Of a stretch of DNA of 64,000 nucleotides, positions 55,884 to 64,000 are shown one piece after another. This stretch comes from Rhipicephalus microplus (taxonomy: Eukaryota > Arthropoda > Arachnida > Ixodida > Ixodidae). Made by a program: the position numbers and the translations under genes. The number at the start of each line of letters is the position of its first letter. Positions within the stretch are counted from its first letter, which is position 1. The stretch spans positions 244,667,039 to 244,731,038 of the forward strand of contig NC_134700.1 in assembly GCF_043290135.1 (NCBI RefSeq). The letters are read 5' to 3'. A model generated the notes under the pieces. It did not search any database, was not told where the DNA came from, and saw only the letters and a program-made list of their open reading frames with translations.

Positions 55884-57269
55884 ATGGAAGTAGACCACCC
55901 CGGGCGCCTGCCGGCACCAGCGGCGTCAGCGGCGACCGCCTCCAGGAAGCGGATGGGACAAGCGAGCGACAGCGACAGTGAAGATACTCATGCTTACTAT
56001 CTCAGCAGTGAGGACTTCTCAGATGACGGTTTCCAACCTGTGCTGAGCCGCAAGGCGAAGAGAAGGAACATGAGGACATCCTCATCCTCAACTATTCAAA
56101 ATGTAAATGAAGCGCCAAAATCGAACGCTTATACCATCCTGTTTCTGCCTGCACTTCCTACCGTCAGCATGAAACGCCTTAACAGACAGTCTGTGTCGAG
56201 GTCTCTGGAAACGCTCGTGCCAAATGAGATCACGGACATAAGAGTGAACGCCAGAAAGAATATACTGGCTGTGGACGTTTTGCACGCAAGTGCGTTGGGC
56301 GTTCTGCGCAGTGTAACTGACTTGGACGGCAACCAGGTGCGCTCTCATGTTCCCTTGGGATGTGATGTAGTAACCGGCGTGATCTACGACATTGATGTCG
56401 CTATTTCCAATAAGGACTTACAACTTCTTGTCAAGTCAACAACTGATACTCCAATTGTTGATGTCACCCGGCTAGGCAAGTCTCGCTGTGTGAAGATTGC
56501 GTTTAAGAGCACATCACTCCCCTCTCATGTGAAGGTGGGGTACTTCAGACATGCTGTGCGGCCTTTCATTCCAAAGCGTCTCCAGTGCCGTAAATGCATG
56601 AAACATGGACATGTGAGCAGCGTCCGCGAGAATTCGGTGGTATGCCACCGCTGCGCCGAGCACCATGAAGCGGATAAGTGCGTCGCAACTGTCAAGAAAT
56701 GCTCTAATTGCAATGGATCCCATGAAGCCACATCGAAGGACTGCCCGCGGATTCAGAAGGAAATTGCCATCTTGAAGGAGATGGTGCACGATCACTCATC
56801 TCATCGAGAAGCCGCAGCTAAAGTCAGAAGGCGTCGTTCACGTCGACGTCGGTCTTCGAGGACGCCCACTACCTCCTCGACACGATTGCGTGATCCCTCA
56901 TCAGATCCACCTCCTTTGCCTCCCAGACCACATGCCGCGGGAAAGGCTGTAAAGGACAAAGCCAGTGAGCATACCCTGACTGCGACAGAGTGGCCTGCAC
57001 TTCAAAGGGAAGCAGCATCAAGCGAACCGAAGGAGCTTCATGACAGCCAGTCCGCGCTCCCGGTTCGAGATCTTTCCAACCAAGACAGGCAAGTGACTGC
57101 AATCGTCCCGGTTCGAGATCTTTCCAACCAAGACAGGCAAGTGGCTGCAATCGTGCAATCATTAATTGCCACGATTCGCACGCTACTGAGCAGCATACAA
57201 TCTCCGTCTGCTAAGAGTGCACTGCAAATACTGGATGCACTGAATCCAGTTCTTGCTAACTTCGTATAA
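55884..57269 (+). CDS. Non-LTR ORF1, gag-like zinc-knuckle protein
   Basis: 461 codons from ATG 55884 (MEVDHPGRLPAP); the frame opens nine bases earlier only at a TTG. Residues 1-75 are acidic/Ser-rich then basic (SRKAKRRNMR). Residues 80-225 hold an RRM-like region with TILFLPALP and RLGKSRCVKIAF. Cysteines at 235/238, 254/257/266 and 273/276/287 form two or three zinc-knuckle-like motifs (CRKCMKHGH, CHRCAEHH, CSNCNGSHEATSKDC). Then comes a basic RRRRSRRRRSSR stretch, which would bind nucleic acid. The C-terminal part holds a perfect-register 16-residue duplication (PVRDLSNQDRQV, twice). The frame is intact, unlike ORF2. Such proteins coat element RNA and deliver it to the nucleus. Confidence 0.88.
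   Translation: MEVDHPGRLPAPAASAATASRKRMGQASDSDSEDTHAYYLSSEDFSDDGFQPVLSRKAKRRNMRTSSSSTIQNVNEAPKSNAYTILFLPALPTVSMKRLNRQSVSRSLETLVPNEITDIRVNARKNILAVDVLHASALGVLRSVTDLDGNQVRSHVPLGCDVVTGVIYDIDVAISNKDLQLLVKSTTDTPIVDVTRLGKSRCVKIAFKSTSLPSHVKVGYFRHAVRPFIPKRLQCRKCMKHGHVSSVRENSVVCHRCAEHHEADKCVATVKKCSNCNGSHEATSKDCPRIQKEIAILKEMVHDHSSHREAAAKVRRRRSRRRRSSRTPTTSSTRLRDPSSDPPPLPPRPHAAGKAVKDKASEHTLTATEWPALQREAASSEPKELHDSQSALPVRDLSNQDRQVTAIVPVRDLSNQDRQVAAIVQSLIATIRTLLSSIQSPSAKSALQILDALNPVLANFV
57058..57153 (+). repeat. 48-bp in-frame tandem duplication in ORF1
   Basis: Two 48-base copies (57058-57105 and 57106-57153), nearly identical, encode the same 16 residues with one change (T to A). The insertion keeps the reading frame. 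Confidence 0.95.
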
Positions 57270-57274
57270 GCACA

Positions 57275-60200
57275 ATGGCTCAACAAAATCTCCACTTCCG
57301 CACTGAAGTTAAAAGTGCGTCGATTTTTCAGTGGAATGCCAGAGGCATGAGGTCCCGTATCTCGGACTTGCGCCAATTTGTTCGGGCCAATCAATTCCCT
57401 ATACTTGTCATATGTGAACCAAACGTGTCAACGCCTTATAGATTGTCCCGTTATGAAGCTTTTTGTTCAGCCGCTTGCGAAGAACGAAGCAAAGTAATTG
57501 TTTACATTCGCACAGACTTGACTTATCTTTCGCACCCAATAAGTTCAAATGACGACAATCAGTACGTGTGTCTTCGTGTGAAGAAGAAGGCAGTTTCGTT
57601 CACGCTTATTGGTGGATATATATCTCCGTCATCGCGATTTGACTGCGACAGATTAAAAGACATCCTAATGAGCACCGATGGGCCTTGGATCATAACCGGT
57701 GACTTCAACGCCCATCACATGCTTTGGGGGAGCACTAGGATGAATGCCAGGGGCCGGAACATTGTTACATTCGCTTCCGATTACGACCTTTCCATCATGA
57801 ACGATAGTACCTCCACATATCTGCGGGGTCTCACGTATGGCAGTTGCCTTGACCTGACATTGGTGTCACGGTGCTTCTCTCACAAAGTTAGGTGGTTTTG
57901 CGATATTGAGACTCATGGGAGTGATCACATACCCACCTACGTGACGATCGATGGTATCGTAAAAAATTTCTCTTCCGGTGTTGCAATTGGCACTGACTGG
58001 TCGATGTTTGCATCGCGTGTTGAGAACGCTTGCCAAGAAGGCCTCGCCTGCAGCCTGGAAAATACCATAGTGGAAGCTATGCAAGCGTCCAAATGTAAAT
58101 TACCATTTTCGTCTAAAGTTACACAGTTTGACATCTAACTGGAAAAATTACGAGCTATACAAAGGCGTGCAGAACGACGATACAGACGCACAAGATCAAT
58201 TTACGATCTGAGGGAAGCAAGGCGGCTCCAGAAAAAGATTCAACGACGCATTTACAAACTGGAGAGCGAACGCTAGAAAGCATTCTGCGAATCTCTAGAC
58301 CCTCATAAACCACTGTCATATATCTGGAGAACAGTTCGTGGTCTTCGCTCCTCTCCACAACAACGGCAACCTTTGAAAGCTTTGGCACTCCATCAGGGAA
58401 AAACAGAACTCGAGGTGGCTGAAGAATTTTGCACGAGAGTTGCCGGGAATATTGTGAACGAGAGCATCGACGCCGTGATCGTTCCTGAGACGCGATTACC
58501 AGAAATGGACATTCCGTTCACCATGGAAGAACTGGAAGGTGCGTTAGTCGCTTCTAAGCGCATGTCATCGCCAGGTCCTGATGGTATTACTTATAGTGCG
58601 TTGGGACACCTTGGACAAAAAGCTATAAAAGAACTTTTAACATGCTTCAACAACTCCTGGCTCAGCGGCAGTGTTCCCCGAGAATGGAAAATGAGTCGAT
58701 TAATACCACTTTTGAAATCGGGAAAATCACCATTGGACTCGACAGCGTATCGCCCTATTGCCCTCGCAAGCTGCCTCGGAAAAGTGATGGAAAGGATGGT
58801 TCTGTTTCGTCTCGAGTGGTACTTGGAACGATACACCAAATACCCTTCTTGCATGGCAGGCTTTCGTCGGGGCCGCTCCTCCATTGACTGTGTCCTTGAT
58901 TTGTCGACATTTGTTCAACAAGAAAAAAGTCGCAAGCGCATATCAGTGGCACTCTTTCTTGACGTGTAGGGTGCATATGATAATGTAGCTCACGATGCCA
59001 TCCTCACTTCTCTCGCAGCAATGGGCATTGGTGGACGAATGTTTCAATGGATAAAAGATTATATAACTGGCAGAGGTTTCTTTGTACAAACATATGAGGG
59101 TACAACTGCCCAACATTACACCTACTGCGGAGTACCTCAGGGAGGTGTTTTAAGCCCCACATTGTTCAATGTGGCCCTCATTGGTCTGGTGAAGATTCTG
59201 CCAAAGTCGGTGTGCCTATCCATATACGCCGATGATATTTGCCTCTGGAGTGCTGCAGTTAGTCGCCCTCAGGTGCGTGCATGAATACAGCGGGCAGCAA
59301 CCCTCACAACAGCCTACCTTCAGAAACAAGGCCTAAATATATCAACTGTGAAGTGCGCGTTGATGGCGTTTACACGCAAACCAATGACGCCATACCCTGT
59401 TTACATCAATGGGCAGAGTGTCAAATATGCACGAACGCATCGTTTCCTGGGCATAATATTCGACAGAAGTCTTTCGTGGAGCCCACATTGTGCGTACTTG
59501 AAGAAGAGACTGCTATCTATTGTGCATATCATGAAATTCTTGTGCAGTAAAGCATGGGGAACTTCTGTGGCCTCCATGCTACAGCTGTATAGGGCCCTAT
59601 TTCTGGGTCTATTGCACTACAGCTTGCCGGTACTGACTAACACTTGCAAATTGATTACTCATTCATTGGAAGTTTGCAGGGTCAGGCACTGCGTATCTGC
59701 CTAGGACTGCCCCGATGCGCTTCTACTTATGCCACGATCATGCTTGCCAAAGACCATCCGGTCAGGACATATATAGCTGTGGATTGCCTCAGAGCGCACA
59801 TTCGACATGCTAGCCGTGTCCCCGACCACCATTTGGACTTTCTACCTTCCGGAAGACCACGTGCTACGTTTTCAGACGTCATAGCCAAGCACCTAAACAG
59901 CGTTCCATCAGGATATACGCCAGCTGCGAGAACGGCATGCCCTTTGTGGTGCCTCGACCAGCCGCAAGTACGTCTAGAAATTCCGGGAATCAAAAAGAAA
60001 AGCAGTCACTCCAGAGTAGCATTGAATCAAGCAACACTGCTATTATTACATGAGTTGTACTTAGACCGAACGCAGATATACACTGATGGGTCCGTCTCAT
60101 CCAGCAGCTCATCAAGTGCCGCTGTAATTCCGGCTGCAGAAATGACAATCAAGTTTAAGTTGTCGCATATGACTACATCTACGGCATCAGAGCTTGCTGC

Positions 60201-60939
60201 TATAAGGGCTGCTTTACAATATCTCATTCAAGAACGTCCAGGAAAATGGGTCATATTCTGTGATTCGAAGGCAGCGCTTCAGAGTTTGCAGTCTGCCATG
60301 CGTAGGAGGAGCCATGACCAACTGGTACAAGAAATAAGACATTGCCATCATGAAGCTCTAGCACGAGGGCATGATATTATATATCAATGGCTGCCTGGAC
60401 ATATCGGTATTACCGGAAATGAACTAGCCGATGATGCAGCCCGCTCAGCCCATGAAGAAACCCGTGTAGTCCCGATTCCTCTATCAAGGAATGATGCAGC
60501 AAGACAACTTTACCTCCTGACTCGAGATCTCACACGCACGTTCTGGTCGTCTACCAGCTTCCAGAGGTGTCAATTTTATGAACTGGATCCTTCGCTAAAG
60601 CTAAAGCTACCATCACAACTTTCCCGCTCTGATGCGACACTGTTATGCCGCCTTTGGTTGGGTGTTGCATTCACAAAGGTGTACTCCTTTCGCATTGGTA
60701 TGGCAGACACTCCTACATGCGACTACTGCGGAGATGAAGAAACCATCGAACACGTCCTCTGCAGCTGCGCTTGCTACGACACACAGCGATGCCAGCTACG
60801 GATGGTTTTGAATCGACTTGACCCCGGACCATTTTGTGTGCAGAAGATAGGACCTTGGGCATCTGTCTCAGTTGCGCAGAAAGCAACTAAAGCACTGCTT
60901 CTTTACCTTAAGTCAACAAACCTGAGCGACCGCCTGTGA
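57275..60939 (+). pseudogene. Non-LTR ORF2 (EN-RT-RNase H), 4 stops, 1 frameshift
   Basis: ATG 57275 lies five bases after the ORF1 stop. Endonuclease residues are in place: Asn21 (QWNARG), Glu48 (VICEPN), TGDFNAHH (141-148), LDLTLVS (192-198), GSDHIP (215-220). TAA 58136 follows. The same frame continues through TAG 58274, RT (SSPGPDGITYSAL, SRLIPLLKSGKSPL, AYRPIALASCLGKVMERM), TAG 58967 inside LFLDV.GAYDN, GVPQGGVLSPTLFN, SIYADDICLW and TGA 59282, then TVKCALMAFTRKP and HRFLGIIFDRSLSW. A frameshift near 59640-59700 moves to the last frame: LRICLGLPRC, RNase H (IYTDGS, ASELAAIRAAL, FCDSKAALQS, QWLPGHIGITGNELADDAA) and CDYCGDEETIEHVLCSC. All catalytic motifs survive; only the stops and shift disable it. 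Confidence 0.92.
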
Positions 60940-61108
60940 ACTGTGTGTGCTCACCGAGTGTACTCGTGATTGTGTGTACCTTTTCATCTTTGTGCAACCT
61001 CTTTTCTCCCCTTTATCCCTTCCCCAGTGCAGGGTAGCAAACCGGATGTGCGTCTGGTTAACCTCCCTGCCTTTCCTTGTATCTTTATCTCTCTCTCTTG
61101 GGACATTT

Positions 61109-61256
61109 GGATTGGATTTGTGGGGTTTAACGTCCCAAACCACTATATGGTTATGAGAGACGCCGTAGTGGAGGGCTCCGGAATTTTTGACCACCTGGGG
61201 TTCTTTAACGTGCACCCAAATCTGAGCACACGGGCCTACAACATTTCCGCCTCCAT
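61109..61256 (-). mobile_element. Ruka-like SINE, 5'-truncated, at the LINE junction
   Basis: A minus-strand copy from the tail (GGATTGGATTTGTGGGG on plus) to the body (ATTTCCGCCTCCAT). The tRNA head is lost. It lies between two copies of CTTGGGACATTT (61097-61108, 61259-61270), which is also the target of the LINE to its left. The right copy extends two bases further (AC) in common with the leftmost copy at 55760. Confidence 0.93.
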
Positions 61257-61270
61257 ACCTTGGGACATTT

Positions 61271-61334
61271 CCTGCGTATTCACCTGCACTGTATCACCTG
61301 TTCTTTTACTCGACTAATAAAGATTGATTGATGA
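61271..61334 (+). other. Target flank with AATAAAGATTGATTGATG
   Basis: The sequence right of the SINE ends AATAAAGATTGATTGATG, which looks like the 3' end of another retroelement (poly(A) signal plus GATT tail). The LINE and SINE may thus have landed in an older element's 3' UTR. Inference from pattern only. Confidence 0.35.
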
Positions 61335-61503
61335 ATACTTACTTACACTATTCGTAAAGAAGTCTGTGATAGGAGCTTCTATATACGTCGATAGCATAGA
61401 AGCCACCTCAATTATTAAAGGTGTCTGTCCATCTATCAATCTCTATGCAACGTAATACAAATTGCAGTGAACAAACATATATAGAAAACAAAATAAAACT
61501 TGT

Positions 61504-61880
61504 AGGCTGCCTTGAGTTTCAAAACTACTGTCTCACGCTACAGAGGCGAGTGCCTTAACCACTTGGCTAAAGACCCAGGCATGCACAGCATCACTATATC
61601 TGAACCTTGTGAATGTGCCATGAAGAAATTTACATGCCAAATAAAAAATTTCAAGGTTGCACTGAGTCTCGAACCTGGGGCCACACGCTTTAAAGAAGTG
61701 TGTCTTACCCATTGCGCTAAAGACCCAGACTTGGAGGACGTGTGTATCTTTCAACCTTATTAATGCGCTAAGGATAAATAGACGTATAAAGGTAAGAAAA
61801 ACTTCGAGGCTGTGCTGAGTTTTGAACCCATGGTGCCACACTCCTATGTCGAGTGTCTCAGCCACTGGGCTAAAAAAAGC
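61504..61880 (-). repeat. Three tandem tRNA-like units of about 150 bp
   Basis: Units start at about 61504, 61653 and 61807 (spacings 149 and 154), each after an AAAA-rich stretch (AAAACTT, AAAAAATTT, AAAAACTT) and beginning (A)AGG.TG..CTGAG. On the minus strand each holds an A-box-like TAGC.CA.TGG.TAAG.C and, in units 2 and 3, a B-box-like GGTTCGAGACTC or GGGTTCAAAACTC at tRNA spacing. Units are diverged. Either a tandem SINE or decayed tRNA multimers. Confidence 0.75.
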
Positions 61881-61964
61881 ACACTAAAGTTGGGCCGACT
61901 TACTTTCAGTGAAGATATTTTACCGTGTGAGCCATTTTTTCGCCATAGATTTCTGGTTCAGTAA

Positions 61965-62055
61965 GGTAGCACAATGACCGAAGTCCTAGCTTGATTAACT
62001 TCCCTACCTCTCTCCTTCGTTGATCTATCTCTCTCCCATATTAAAGAAAGAATAG
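61965..62055 (+). mobile_element. Short 3' end of the 55.8-kb LINE family
   Basis: GTAGCACAATGACCGAAGTC then TTAACTTCCCTACCTCTCTC and GATCTATCTCTCTCC parallels the 3' end of the LINE at 61024-61096 (GGTAGCAAACC, GGTTAACCTCCCTGCC, ATCTTTATCTCTCTCT). Only the last 90 bases are present. Confidence 0.6.
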
Positions 62056-62331
62056 GAGTATGTAGACGGAATGCGGATTTCCTTGTGTATTCATGCTACG
62101 AATGAGTGGCTGTCCTTTCTACCTTTCATAAGTCATTGCTACCTTGAGTAGCACCCTTGGGTAGCTACGTAGCGCACTGTTCCCCGTGAGCATTCTGCAA
62201 TTAAGTTTCACATGCCCAAACCATCGCTTAGTAGAGTGCTTCCAATCGGGGTCGTGTGTTACCTGTGTGATGAGCACCCAGAGTCAGACTCATTGGAAAC
62301 ATCTTTTTCTGTCGCAGAGCTCGTGCAAACA
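62056..62331. other. No recognisable feature
   Basis: A short unassigned stretch. Confidence 0.45.
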
Positions 62332-62447
62332 AGCAACCCTCTAATTGCACAAGGGTACTAGAATAACGACAACAGCAAAAAACATGTCAGCGACCCTCCA
62401 ATTGCACAAGGGTAGTACTATAATAACGACAACAGAAACACGCATGC
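62332..62447. repeat. 57-bp tandem duplication
   Basis: AGCAACCCTCTAATTGCACA at 62332 and AGCGACCCTCCAATTGCACA at 62389, each continuing AGGGTA...ATAACGACAACAG. Two copies with several differences and a 3-base indel. Confidence 0.88.
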
Positions 62448-63935
62448 CATAATCCTTCAAACATATATATTTTGAACACAATAACGTGAATAACTTTATT
62501 ACAATAGGCCATGGAACAATGACATCGCGACCTCATCTAATGACATCGATCTTGACACAAATATTCGCATATTCGGTTCTTCATTTTATGAGCACAGTTG
62601 CCGTGGTTTTTTTTTTATATATACACAATGAAATATCACTGCGCTATTTTTTATTATAAAACCGTCGCAACCGACACCTTATGGCGAACACAGAAACATC
62701 GCTCAGTTTAATTGGTTGCATATCTTCATTTGTTGTGCAGTTTGTGGGACGAACAAAGCCTTCACGATTATCGTTAAGACTATCGTGATTAAAACACAGC
62801 GTGATTCAAGCACATCGTTCAGACTTACACAACGTGACTTGGACTGTTGCTCAGTTTTAACTTTATTTACGTTTGGCGCAAGTAGGGTGGTGTTTCGGTA
62901 TATCCCGTCGTATCACAGCTTAGATCATGTCACCAACATGGCAGTGATGACTAGACTTATCGAATATGACATGATGCGTATACACAGAATTGTACCTCTA
63001 TCACTTTCAACTGCGTGTCAGCCAAAGCACGCATCAGATCACGTGCCTTTGAGGACTCACAGTATGGGCATCGGCTGACGCTTTGCAAAGAAGACGACGA
63101 AGAAACGAGGTAAATCAGACACTTGTTTTGCCTGTTTTGCGAGTACTGTAAAAGCATCTTCTAACCTGCTCCAGTCCGATTGCAAGTGATCTGTACCACT
63201 GTCAGCGCAGTGCTTCGCCAGAGTGCTCAATAGTTAATCTTTTTCTGAGGCCTACAATTCCAAATGTGTGCGTTTACGCATTCAGGGAACGCGCAGCAAG
63301 GGTATAGAGTTTATCTTAACGATGCTTGCGAAGCGGCCGTATGACATGGTCTCACGTCTATCTGTAGACAGGGAAATAGTGGAGCCCAACCAGCATCGCT
63401 GTAGAGAAGTAGAACTCGCTGTTAAAACGCAGGAAGTTCAAATAATAAGACCAGCACTCTACGACAAGCACGCGACGTGGTTTACCGCGAACCCCGCTGG
63501 AAGAGATGGACGTCAGTTCTTTGAAACGGTTCCTGCTGGGCTCGGTCTTTACCGAAGCGTGACTTACAATTCTGTGCGGTAACGTACACACATTTCACAG
63601 TTAATACAGACTAGATGCAATGTTTTTCGCATGAGTGTCCGTAGATGATCTATTCTTCTCTGTTCAATGCGAGAAATGGTTCGCGAGAGGTCCGTGTAAA
63701 CAGGAATGCGAACGGGTGTTTCAAGGCCAGGGCCACGGCATACCACTGAAGTCCACCGGCCCACCAAGTCCAGCATCCGCTTTCAGCAAGCTGATGATTA
63801 CCGCCATGGCCGCCTCGTCGTGCCCTTCACTGTTGCCCTGACTTCTGGCAGTCAGGATGTTCCTACCCACGAAGCAGTTCACCAGGTCCAGATCTAGGAT
63901 GAAGAAGCAGAACGTAAAACTGCAGGCAAGACTGG
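62448..63935. other. Unassigned stretch
   Basis: AT-rich to about 62650, then mixed. Frames of 104-120 codons on the plus strand have no recognisable domain. Confidence 0.5.
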
Positions 63936-64000
63936 GGTAAAAAATTGGCAGATCCCACGTACAGTGGGAATCCGTGATATGCGAAGCACAAATGAGAAAG
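63936..64000 (-). mobile_element. HINE-like 3' end, cut by window edge
   Basis: GTAAAAAATTGGCAGATCCC, ACGTACAGTGGGAATCC, GTGATATGCGAAGCAC: the reverse complement of the right end at 45150-45208, including the stem-loop and the GCGAAGCA motif. The body would lie beyond position 64000. Confidence 0.7.

Larger units (their letters stand above)
55774..61096 (+). mobile_element. Near full-length non-LTR retrotransposon
   Basis: A 5.3-kb element with a 110-base 5' UTR, ORF1, a 5-base gap, ORF2 (EN, RT, RNase H, zinc motif) and a 3' UTR ending in CTTTATCTCTCTCT. CTTGGGACATTT occurs just before the element (55762-55773) and just after it (61097-61108), a 12-bp target-site duplication. ORF1 is intact. 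ORF2 has four stop codons and one frameshift, so this copy is inactive but young in structure. The RNase H domain places it in the I-like group of non-LTR elements. A SINE follows at the same target. A second copy of the 3' end lies at 61965-62055. Confidence 0.88.

Overview
This window looks like repeat-dense nuclear DNA of a hard tick (Ixodidae). It holds about fourteen copies of one tRNA-headed SINE that resembles the Ruka family described from ixodid ticks. It also holds several RNase H-bearing non-LTR retrotransposons of the kind often labelled 'tick transposon', RTE and CR1/L2-like LINE 3' ends, long tetranucleotide microsatellites and almost no host coding sequence. Species and family names are inferred from sequence memory; no search was run.

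Layout. 1-3.6 kb: an (ATCT)n tract and a CR1/L2-like LINE 3' end. 3.57-10.33 kb: a head-to-tail train of minus-strand non-LTR fragments. The first has an ORF1 and an RT/RNase H region but no endonuclease, and ends in a 34-bp perfect inverted repeat plus (GTGA)n. 10.4-11.2 kb: long compound microsatellites. 13.5-16.7 kb: the one convincing host gene, an uninterrupted 446-codon frame for a type II membrane protein with a degenerate GH18 (chitinase-like) ectodomain, flanked by two SINEs with clean target-site duplications. 16.9-20.45 kb: a 5'-truncated, frameshifted plus-strand non-LTR element. 21-40 kb: SINEs, a TTAA-flanked piggyBac-like MITE at 30.46 kb, microsatellite-bearing repeats and an RTE 3' end, with long stretches in which I recognise nothing. 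41.6-43.05 kb: a plus-strand ORF resembling the N-terminal part of Helitron-type proteins. 43.7-45.2 kb: a 1.5-kb element with the architecture of DINE-1/Helentron-associated repeats (inverted subterminal motifs, microsatellite, 147-bp central tandem repeats, terminal stem-loop). 46-54 kb: mostly unassigned, with small duplications, a 44-nt near-palindrome, a second microsatellite-bearing repeat and an RTE fragment. 54.7-55.65 kb: a foldback-like array of 157-bp units, four direct and two inverted. 55.76-61.27 kb: an essentially full-length non-LTR retrotransposon (ORF1, then EN-RT-RNase H ORF2) carrying a 12-bp target-site duplication, with a SINE inserted at the same target. 61.5-61.88 kb: three tandem tRNA-like units of about 150 bp.

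Interactions. The LINEs presumably supplied the machinery for the SINEs: several SINE copies have target-site duplications and some are 5'-truncated, as expected from target-primed reverse transcription. The Helitron-like ORF lies 0.7 kb from a HINE-like element of the class such proteins could mobilise, but this is only proximity. Nothing prokaryotic, no CRISPR and no canonical functional tRNA or rRNA gene was seen.
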